Assembly: GCA_031262245.1 (NCBI GenBank)
Contig: JAISIJ010000270.1
Span: 1 to 37,107 of the forward strand
Source of the DNA: Oscillospiraceae bacterium
Lineage (GTDB): Bacteria; Bacillota; Clostridia; Oscillospirales; Ruminococcaceae
DNA length: 37,107 nucleotides
Direction of reading: 5' to 3'
Translations under genes and position numbers: made by a program
Shown: positions 18,036 to 26,102 of the stretch, piece by piece
Layout: each line of letters begins with the position of its first letter
Position numbering within the stretch: the first letter of the stretch is position 1
The notes under the pieces: generated by a model
Seen by the model: only the letters and a program-made list of their open reading frames with translations
Told to the model about the DNA's origin: nothing
Databases searched by the model: none

Positions 18036-21000
18036 TTTTTTGCTCCTTTTATATTTTGTTCAAGTTTTAAAAGTCTTTTTTCCAATTCTTTTAATTGATT
18101 TTTTAGTTCTTGATTTTCAAGTTCTAAAATTTCAATGTCATTTTTTTCGGCTTTTAGGCTTTTTGCGTTTTTCGGTAATGCAATTGTTTCAAAAACCAAT
18201 TGCTCTGTAATAAGCGAAATAAATTTATAAGGTAAATCGTCAGGGGAGATTTGGTTGCGTGAGGTTAAAAAGCCCTCTTTAAATGCCCAACCGCTGCCTT
18301 GTTTTTGATATTGTCCGTAAACGGTAATTGCATCTTTGTCAATTGTATAATAAACGCTGTCACTCAATTCATTCTGTTCTTGCCATTTATGTGAATAGAG
18401 TGAAACACCCGTACTCTCAACACCTATTTCCAAATACAATGTATTATAAACATTGGGGCGGCGATTATTTAATATAATAAAATTAATCATTGCCGAACAA
18501 TTATTAAAAATCTCTTCTTTTAAAGATATTTTAAATAAAGGTATTACGGAATCTGCCGATGCGGCATTTTTGAAAACAGTTTTATATAACTCAGTATCTG
18601 TAGAAATAATATTATTTTGAACAACACCTAAAGTATTTGTAATTCTGACAACATCTTTCGGAATAGGTTTAAGTTGATTTCTTAAATCGCCTTGAGTGAT
18701 TTGTTTCAGCTTAACGGAATGTCCGACACCGATACGAGAGGTTAATAACATTGTTTTAAATTCAAAACCCGAGGCATATCCCGTATAATTAGCATAGAAT
18801 AAAATGATATTATTTTCTATTTTATAAGAAATTTTTGTTCTGAATATATCTTCGCCTTTTTCCCATTCAGCTTGAACAACTTTCATATTCAAGTCTTTGT
18901 CCAAGAACGCATAAAAGCGGAGAATATCGCTGTAGAAAGGGGTATTATTCGCCAAATATATAAATTTAATCTCTGTAATTACATTTTTATACGGTTCATT
19001 TGTCAGTTCTAATTTAAAAAACGGAACACCGGCATCGTGTTTGGCATCTTTTTGGATAAATATAAATTTAGAAGTGGTTTTTTCTCCGGGTTCGATAACA
19101 AAGCTTTTCCCTTTATCTTCAATCGGATTATCTGTAAGACTTTGTTTAAATTCTGCAAACTGACCGGGTTCATATTCAGATAACCGTAAAAAGAATCTGT
19201 ATTTATAAACCAAAGCGGAAGGTATAATACTTTCATTCAGTTGAGTTATGCCGATATAATCAAGAAAACCGCTTGAAAATTTATCAAACGCCATAGCCGC
19301 TACTTCGTCAAAATCAATACTTTCAACAAAATACCAATAAAACATTTTTATTGTGGCAACTGAAAAATTTGTTGCAAGTGAGGGTTTTGTATTTTTAATA
19401 TTATCAAAAATACCGCTGATTGATTCAAATATCGCCAACGGATAAATATTATGATTTTTTCTGCTGATATTTGCTTCCGAAGAAAGATTTGAACGTAGAA
19501 TCCAACGCAAAAGTACCTTAGGCAATACTGAAATCTTGTTTGCAGAGGTTAAAGCGGAGTAAGTGAAATAAGCATCATTTGAAACAAATAATTCCTTGAA
19601 ATGCAAGAGATTTTTTTGAACAAATTTACGGTTAAAAGCTTTATCCCAAGCACATCCGTTAAGTGCAAGATAAGGGTTAGAAGTCATTTCATTTAACGTA
19701 AAAGTCGGTTTGTTAGGAAAATTAACACCGTTATTTGCAAAAAACCAAGTCAATTCTCTGCAAAGATTTCTTGCCGTTTCAAATTGTTCGGATTTAAATA
19801 TTAAGACATCGGGAGTGTTTTTTGCCGTAGCCTCACTTATCTCCTGCAACATATTCGGATAGAAATAATCATCGCTGTCAAGGAAAGAAAGATATGCACC
19901 CTGTGCATATTCCATACCCAAATTTCTTGCCGCTCCCGCACCTTTATTTTCTTGTTTTAACAGTTTAAAACGGCTGTCTTTGTCAGCATATTCTTGCATA
20001 ATTTCGGGTGAAGAATCAGTTGAACCGTCATCAATAAGAATAAATTCTGTCTCTTTGAGGGTTTGTGCACAAAGACTGTCAAGTGTTTCTTTCAGATATT
20101 TTTCGGAATTATAAACAGCCATAATCACAGAGATTTTACAAACCTGTGCTAAATAACTTTCATAATATTCAACAGGAGAAAACGCTAAATTAATTAAAGC
20201 GTTATAAGTGTTTTTATTGTTGAAAACTGTTTTATCAATAGAGATTGTCATATTTTTTGTAAATTCTTTGATTTGTTTTGAACATTCCAAAATCAGCAGT
20301 AAATGACAATCTTTATTGGATAATCTGATTGTAAAATTCAGATTATATATATATCTTTCAAAAAATAATTCTTTTTTTGCCGGGAAGTCGGGATTTTTTT
20401 GCAACAATTCAAATGCAGATTTATGAGCCGCATTGAATTGACTTACCATATTATCTTCATTTTTTGTAATAGAATTATTATTATCTTTTCTGTGGTAAAC
20501 ACCTGTAAAATTCAAGTGCATTATGCTTTTTGCAGCTAAAACACATTCAAAATGGAAAGAGCAATCTTCCCAGTTTATTAAATTTTCATCGTGTAAGATA
20601 TTAGTTTCCGATAAGAATTTTCTGCGGTGTAACGTACGCCAACGGTGATTAAAAGCAGTATATGCCTCTTTATCTTTACCGCTGATAATCTTATTGTAAG
20701 TAGATGGTTTTTGGGTACAGGGTTTAAGGGTTTGCGTTAAATTATGCTTTTCAATGCTCCCTGAAAATTCACAATAATCAACGGATACCAAATCTAAATC
20801 AAATTCTTTTGCAGTATTATACGTTCTTTCCAAAAAGTTTATATTATAATAATCGTCACTATCCAAAAATGCGATATATTCACCTTTTGCCTGTTTAATA
20901 CCGTAATTAAGCTGATAACAAAGACCCTTATCCTCAAAATCAAAGAGAATAATTCTTTTGTCTTTTTTTGCATATTTATTTATAATATTAACCGTATTAT

Positions 21001-21142
21001 CTGTTGAACGACTGTTTATAACAAGAATTTCAATATCCTTAAAGGTTTGATTTATAACGCTGTTTAAACATTCCTCCAAATATAATTCGGAATTAAAACA
21101 AGGGATTATAACAGAAACAGCGGGGGTAACTGCTTTCGGCAT
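18032..21142 (-). CDS. Tandem double family-2 glycosyltransferase with C-terminal coiled coil
   Basis: Two GT2 domains: SVIIPCFNSELYLEECLNSVINQTFKDIEILVINSRSTDNT...FLDSDDYY and SVIMAVYNSEKYLKETLDSLCAQTLKETEFILIDDGSTDSS...FLDSDDYF; ends ILELENQELKNQLKELEKRLLKLEQN. Confidence 0.93.
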   Translation of the reverse strand: MPKAVTPAVSVIIPCFNSELYLEECLNSVINQTFKDIEILVINSRSTDNTVNIINKYAKKDKRIILFDFEDKGLCYQLNYGIKQAKGEYIAFLDSDDYYNINFLERTYNTAKEFDLDLVSVDYCEFSGSIEKHNLTQTLKPCTQKPSTYNKIISGKDKEAYTAFNHRWRTLHRRKFLSETNILHDENLINWEDCSFHFECVLAAKSIMHLNFTGVYHRKDNNNSITKNEDNMVSQFNAAHKSAFELLQKNPDFPAKKELFFERYIYNLNFTIRLSNKDCHLLLILECSKQIKEFTKNMTISIDKTVFNNKNTYNALINLAFSPVEYYESYLAQVCKISVIMAVYNSEKYLKETLDSLCAQTLKETEFILIDDGSTDSSPEIMQEYADKDSRFKLLKQENKGAGAARNLGMEYAQGAYLSFLDSDDYFYPNMLQEISEATAKNTPDVLIFKSEQFETARNLCRELTWFFANNGVNFPNKPTFTLNEMTSNPYLALNGCAWDKAFNRKFVQKNLLHFKELFVSNDAYFTYSALTSANKISVLPKVLLRWILRSNLSSEANISRKNHNIYPLAIFESISGIFDNIKNTKPSLATNFSVATIKMFYWYFVESIDFDEVAAMAFDKFSSGFLDYIGITQLNESIIPSALVYKYRFFLRLSEYEPGQFAEFKQSLTDNPIEDKGKSFVIEPGEKTTSKFIFIQKDAKHDAGVPFFKLELTNEPYKNVITEIKFIYLANNTPFYSDILRFYAFLDKDLNMKVVQAEWEKGEDIFRTKISYKIENNIILFYANYTGYASGFEFKTMLLTSRIGVGHSVKLKQITQGDLRNQLKPIPKDVVRITNTLGVVQNNIISTDTELYKTVFKNAASADSVIPLFKISLKEEIFNNCSAMINFIILNNRRPNVYNTLYLEIGVESTGVSLYSHKWQEQNELSDSVYYTIDKDAITVYGQYQKQGSGWAFKEGFLTSRNQISPDDLPYKFISLITEQLVFETIALPKNAKSLKAEKNDIEILELENQELKNQLKELEKRLLKLEQNIKGAKK

Positions 21143-21150
21143 TTTTCCTC

Positions 21151-22887
21151 CTACAATTCAAATATGGCATCATAAGTTCTTTTACAATTATTATTGTCAA
21201 TATTCCCGAAAAAATCATTAATCCTGTCAAGATATTTTTTCTTTTGTTTCGGGAAGATATTATTTTTTGAATTTTCGGTAAATTCAGCAATTGCTTTTAT
21301 CAATTCTTCTTTTTCCGTAATTATTTCTCCGAAACCATCTTTTTCATAATTAAAATAAGTAGGTTTATGATGATTGGGGAGTTTTTGATAATAAATAACA
21401 GGACGTTCAGAATAGGCAAAATCGAAAAAGACACTCGAAAAATCTGTAATTAACATAGCCGATTTTTTGAAAAGTTCAGCATAAGAAAGATTATCACCTA
21501 TTGTAATACATTCGGAAATATCCGCAAAAAATCTTCCGAATTGTTTTGCAAGAGGGTGAAGTTTCAATATTATCTTGAAATTATTCTTTTCTAAAGTTTT
21601 CAGCAAAATCGGGTCGGTGAGGAAATCTATAAGCATTTTGTAATAATCAGAAGCTTTAAATTCCGTTTCCGTCATTCCCGAAATACTATATCTCCAAGTA
21701 GGAGCAAAAGTTATAATTTTTTCAGGCGGTTCGTTATATACTCTGTTATCAAACCTCGGAAAACCCGTAAGTTTTACAACACCTTCGGGATAGCCGAAAG
21801 CAGAAGAATTTGTAATATAATCAAACTCTTTTTTTGCTGTTGCAACAAACATTTCCGGGTTATAGCGACGTTCATTATAGAAATCCGTCACATCGTCTTT
21901 TGTAATACCGTGCTGCAAAAATATAAATTTTGACCTGTCATAAACATAAAGAAATTGAATAGCCGGTGTTCCCGATGAAAACAAAATTGTTTTGGTAAGA
22001 CTTGATGCCCATTTTTCTGCAAAAGCAATTAACATAAACGTATCAAAATTTTCCGTGCAAACAATATTTTCGTCTTCGGGATTTTCCTTTTTTAACTTAT
22101 CATAACCTGTTTTGTTAATAATAAAATATTTTTCTATGCCGTCGTTTTGTTTTTTTGCATAATTATACAATGCCCAACCGTTATCGTCGGCAGTATTTTT
22201 TCTGTCTGAAAAAAGCCAGATTTTTCGTCCCTCATATTCCTTATAATGCTCAAGATAATATAAAAAAAGTTTTGTATCTTCAATAGTATTCATATTAACA
22301 GCATTACACATTGTATAGTGCTTAATAACTTCAAAATTGCTTTTTTCAACAAAGAGAATATTATTTTTAGGTGTAACGGTAAATACAGTATTTTCACAGG
22401 TATGAAAAGGAATTTTAAATCTTTTAATTGCTGAAAAAGGTGAGAAATTAGTATGGGTAAGCTTGGGACTGACGATACGTCCGCTTGCTGTTTTCAGGGA
22501 AATTCGGATAGTATCGTCAATCTCGAATTTAAAAACAAATTCAAATATTTTCAGAACAGCCGTATTTTTTTCTGCATATTTAGGGCGATAGAAATCATTT
22601 TCGGATATATGAATATTTGCATTAAAAATTTGGTTGTTATATACAAGAACAGGTGCAAAATCTTCACAAATCGAATGATAAAACCCGCGGATTGTAATAA
22701 TATTATTATATTCTTTTACACAAAAAAGCTTTAATTCCGTTGAGGAAAGGGGCATAAGCAGATTGTCGGCAATATAGACAGCGGTGTCTTTAACAACTGC
22801 TTTTTCCCCTGTAAGTTCCTCTAAAAGATATGCTCTTGTATAAAAATCCGAATGTTTTTCGTTAATTTCTTTTATACGGTCTGTCAT
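21151..22887 (-). CDS. CDP-glycerol glycerophosphotransferase family (TagB/TagF-like)
   Basis: YDRSKFIFLQHGITKDDV, ITFAPTWR, LKLHPLAKQF, SYAELFKKSAMLITDFSSVFFDFAYSERPVIYYQ. Confidence 0.92.
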   Translation of the reverse strand: MTDRIKEINEKHSDFYTRAYLLEELTGEKAVVKDTAVYIADNLLMPLSSTELKLFCVKEYNNIITIRGFYHSICEDFAPVLVYNNQIFNANIHISENDFYRPKYAEKNTAVLKIFEFVFKFEIDDTIRISLKTASGRIVSPKLTHTNFSPFSAIKRFKIPFHTCENTVFTVTPKNNILFVEKSNFEVIKHYTMCNAVNMNTIEDTKLFLYYLEHYKEYEGRKIWLFSDRKNTADDNGWALYNYAKKQNDGIEKYFIINKTGYDKLKKENPEDENIVCTENFDTFMLIAFAEKWASSLTKTILFSSGTPAIQFLYVYDRSKFIFLQHGITKDDVTDFYNERRYNPEMFVATAKKEFDYITNSSAFGYPEGVVKLTGFPRFDNRVYNEPPEKIITFAPTWRYSISGMTETEFKASDYYKMLIDFLTDPILLKTLEKNNFKIILKLHPLAKQFGRFFADISECITIGDNLSYAELFKKSAMLITDFSSVFFDFAYSERPVIYYQKLPNHHKPTYFNYEKDGFGEIITEKEELIKAIAEFTENSKNNIFPKQKKKYLDRINDFFGNIDNNNCKRTYDAIFEL

Positions 22888-24218
22888 ACTGCCTCAATAA
22901 TAAAATCTGCAGGTGTTCCTTTGTTTGAAATAACAACTTGTTGACCTTGAATTGTAAGGAAATACCCGCTGAAATTCTTTGAATAAAAATTGAAATCTTC
23001 GCCGTTTGCTTGAATACTGAATCTTCCTCTTGCTTTGCCTACATCTGACATATCAAACCCGTTTAATGATGTTTTTACAAGGATATAGGTAGAGTCTTTG
23101 AAAGTAGTTAAAAACAAATTGCCGGTTTTAAGGCGATAAGATAAAAGGAATTTATATTCGTCTTTTGTGCCTTTATTGTCGCCGATAAAGAATTTTGAAT
23201 CCTTGAGATAAATATATTTTCCGTTTGAAACAAGTCTTAATTTAACAACTTTATCACCGAAAAATTTATTATAATCGGGGGATTCCTCAACTTTATTGCG
23301 AACAACGCCTTTCATTGCCAATATCTCATTTTTCAATACAAGATTTTCGTCCTCAAGTACAAAGTTTTGTTTTTTGAGTTCTTCATATAATGATTTTAAA
23401 TCATTGTATTCGTCTAAAAGAGTGAGATATTTGGGGCTTTCTTCTTTTTCTTCTTCTTCTTCCTCGTCTTCACCTATTGCAACAATTTCTTCAACATCTA
23501 AATCGTCAACAATTTTAGTTTCTTCAATTGCTACTTCTGCTACTTCTTCAACTGCGATTTCTTTAACTGTCGGTTCAACAACAGGTTCCTCAATAACAGG
23601 CTCTTCAACAACAGTTTCTGTTATTGTTTCGGGAGCAATTTCAGCAACTGCATTTTTCTTTGTATATTTTCTTTTCGGTTTTTCTTCTTTTACAACCTCG
23701 GGAGCAGTTTCAGCCGCCGCATTTTTCTTAGTATATTTTCTTTTGGGCTTTTCTTCTTTTACAACCTCGGGAGCAATTTCAGCCGCCGCATTTTTCTTTG
23801 TATATTTTCTTTTGGGTGTTTCTTCTTTTACAACCTCGGGAGTAATTGCATTTTTCTTTGTATATTTTCTTTTTGGTTTTTCTTCTTTTACAACCTCGGG
23901 AGTAATTTCAACAGCCGCATTTTTCTTTGTATATTTTCTTTTCGGTGTTTCTTCTTTTATAACTTCGGGAGCAATTTCAGCCGCCGCATTTTTCTTAGTA
24001 TATTTTCTTTTGGGTGTTTCTTCTTTTACTACTTCGGGAGCAACTGCATTTTTCTTTGTATATTTTCTTTTGGGTGTTTCTTCTTTTATAACTTCAGCCG
24101 CTGTTTCAACTTTATTTTCAGCCACCTCTTGGGGAATAACTGCATTTTTCTTTGTATATTTTCTTTTTGCTTTTACCTCTGCGACAGGATTAATTTCAGG
24201 TGATTTTTTCCTTGCCAT
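22884..24218 (-). CDS. Octa-repeat basic protein (KRKYTKKNA repeats) with acidic linker, coiled coil and C-terminal beta-rich (possibly beta-trefoil/fascin-like) domain
   Basis: Eight KRKYTKKNA cores separated by APEVVKEE(T/K)P linkers; EDEEEEEEKEE; C-terminal VSNGKYIYLKDSKFFIGDNKG...; no signal peptide evident. Confidence 0.85.
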   Translation of the reverse strand: MARKKSPEINPVAEVKAKRKYTKKNAVIPQEVAENKVETAAEVIKEETPKRKYTKKNAVAPEVVKEETPKRKYTKKNAAAEIAPEVIKEETPKRKYTKKNAAVEITPEVVKEEKPKRKYTKKNAITPEVVKEETPKRKYTKKNAAAEIAPEVVKEEKPKRKYTKKNAAAETAPEVVKEEKPKRKYTKKNAVAEIAPETITETVVEEPVIEEPVVEPTVKEIAVEEVAEVAIEETKIVDDLDVEEIVAIGEDEEEEEEKEESPKYLTLLDEYNDLKSLYEELKKQNFVLEDENLVLKNEILAMKGVVRNKVEESPDYNKFFGDKVVKLRLVSNGKYIYLKDSKFFIGDNKGTKDEYKFLLSYRLKTGNLFLTTFKDSTYILVKTSLNGFDMSDVGKARGRFSIQANGEDFNFYSKNFSGYFLTIQGQQVVISNKGTPADFIIEAV

Positions 24219-25549
24219 TAATTCTTCCTCCTAACTTTTAATGTGTTAGATTTATTTGTTTTTTTGATATTTCCATTTGATTCTTCAAATTTCAAAACTA
24301 CGGGAACAAGTCGTTTTGCCGGTGTTTCATAGAAAAAACGAATACAGTCCTCCACGATAAAATCTATTTTAAAATAAAACTCATTCTCATAATAAATAGC
24401 CTTGCCCATATAAAAAATATTATTCCTTTTTATCGTTGAAAAAAAACAATTTTCATTATATTTTGCAATTAATTTAATATTCTCACAAACAGCGGAAAAT
24501 ATACCTTTAAAGCCGTTTTCACAGGATTGTATCATTACATCACTGCCGAAAGTTTCAAGTGTAAATTCGCCGAAAGTGCAAAAAGGTTTTATTTTATTTT
24601 CAAATAATTTTATTTCACCGTATTTTAATTTAAGCCATCCGATTTTTTGTGAAAAAGATAAATTTCTTTGAGAAAATATTATCTCATCATCAATATATTG
24701 CAGACAATAAAGGAACGCATCCCAAGCTGTTGTATATTCGGGTGTGTTTTTTAATTCTTCGGAATAGTCACCTTTATACCACTGCAAATCATAACAGACA
24801 ACCCTCTCTATATAATACGGTATTTTTCTGAATTTTGCAAGAAAAAAATCAAATAAATATTTATAAACTTTAAAAACACGCTTAAAAGTTTCAATATTTT
24901 TTCTCTGATTATTAATTGCAGAGGATTTTTCCGCTCTACGGCGGTAAAAATAAGTTGCTTCATTTATATATCCGAAAAAATATTTTTCGGCGGCAATTTC
25001 AAAAAATAATTTAAAATCTTCTGCAAGAGCAACATTTTTATCAAATTTATAATTTTTTAATACTTTTGTTTTAAAAAATACAACTCTCAAAGGAACGATA
25101 TTTTTATCGTTAAGTGAAATAATTCTTGTTTTTTGATTTATACACAAAGGGTGTTGTCCTTTTTTTGAATCAAAAAAAACAGTATTAACTTGTGTAAAAT
25201 CTATTTTGTCTTTATTTAATTCTAAAAATTCAAAACATATTTTCAGTAAATCCGGAGAAAATTTATCGTCACCGTCAAGAAAAGCAGTATATTCAGAGTA
25301 GGCAACCTCAATACCGACATTTCTTGTGTCAGAAACGCCGCTGTGTTCTTTATTTATATAACAGATATTAGAGTGTTTTTGTTGAAATTTTTCACAGATT
25401 AAAGCTGAGTTATCAGTGCTTCCGTCATTAATCAAAATCAGTTGAATATTTTCAAAACCGACAGTTTGGTTTATAACACTTTCAATAGCTGTTTCAATAT
25501 ATTTCTCGACGTTATAAACAGGTATTATAACGCTGAATATATACTTCAT
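24218..25549 (-). CDS. Family 2 glycosyltransferase
   Basis: FSVIIPVYNVEKYIETAIESVINQTVGFENIQLILINDGSTDNS...FLDGDDKFSPD. Confidence 0.93.
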   Translation of the reverse strand: MKYIFSVIIPVYNVEKYIETAIESVINQTVGFENIQLILINDGSTDNSALICEKFQQKHSNICYINKEHSGVSDTRNVGIEVAYSEYTAFLDGDDKFSPDLLKICFEFLELNKDKIDFTQVNTVFFDSKKGQHPLCINQKTRIISLNDKNIVPLRVVFFKTKVLKNYKFDKNVALAEDFKLFFEIAAEKYFFGYINEATYFYRRRAEKSSAINNQRKNIETFKRVFKVYKYLFDFFLAKFRKIPYYIERVVCYDLQWYKGDYSEELKNTPEYTTAWDAFLYCLQYIDDEIIFSQRNLSFSQKIGWLKLKYGEIKLFENKIKPFCTFGEFTLETFGSDVMIQSCENGFKGIFSAVCENIKLIAKYNENCFFSTIKRNNIFYMGKAIYYENEFYFKIDFIVEDCIRFFYETPAKRLVPVVLKFEESNGNIKKTNKSNTLKVRRKN

Positions 25550-26004
25550 ACAGGATAAATCAATTGCTCGGGTGAATAATTTTTCAGAATTTCAGATAAT
25601 TCCGATACATCTTTCTTTGCTTTTTCTAAATCGTGAAAAGCAAAATTACCACATTCCTCAAATTTTGAACCGGGGAGTTCGCCTTGAAAATCTTTTATAA
25701 ATTCAAGTGCATCTTTTACGAGTTTAATTGCCGCCTCTTTTTCCTTTGAACGTAAAAGCACATAAAATCCTGTCAAACAGCCCATAGGTCCTACATATAT
25801 AACATCGGCTTTAATATCGGAGTTTCTTGCAAAAGTTGCAAATAAATGCTCGATTGTATGTGCAGATGTTCCGCTTAAATAATCTCCGCCGTTGGGTTTC
25901 TTCATTCTGACATCATAGGTTATAATATCATCATCAATCCTTGATATATACATTCCTACACCGAATTTGGTATGGTCTGTTGAAAAGCTTGTAATACGTT
26001 CCAT
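25546..26004 (-). CDS. luxS: S-ribosylhomocysteine lyase
   Basis: HTIEHLFATFARN (HxxxH metal site), PMGCLTGFY, EECGNFAFHDL; 152 aa. Confidence 0.94.
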   Translation of the reverse strand: MERITSFSTDHTKFGVGMYISRIDDDIITYDVRMKKPNGGDYLSGTSAHTIEHLFATFARNSDIKADVIYVGPMGCLTGFYVLLRSKEKEAAIKLVKDALEFIKDFQGELPGSKFEECGNFAFHDLEKAKKDVSELSEILKNYSPEQLIYPV

Positions 26005-26053
26005 TTTTATTTTTTCCTTAGTTTTATAAATTTTATAGTTTTAAAATATGTAC

Positions 26054-26088
26054 TGCGACTTAGAAATAAATATTATATCTAAGTCGCA
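26054..26088. promoter_or_regulatory. 11-bp perfect dyad between the GH5 gene and luxS
   Basis: TGCGACTTAGA - 13 nt - TCTAAGTCGCA; TATAAT present in the spacer on the minus strand. Confidence 0.6.
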
Positions 26089-26102
26089 AATGAAATTATC
26101 TT

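Noticed and set aside
23640-24170. Regularly spaced GCATTTTTCTTTGTATATTTTCTTTT repeats resembling a CRISPR array
   Set aside because: In frame, period 60/69/95 nt, similar spacers, fully explained by protein repeats; no cas genes.
23296-24234. 312-aa plus-strand ORF (Ser/Thr/Phe-rich repeats)
   Set aside because: Antisense shadow of the KRKYTKKNA repeat gene; low-complexity composition and operon context support the minus-strand frame.
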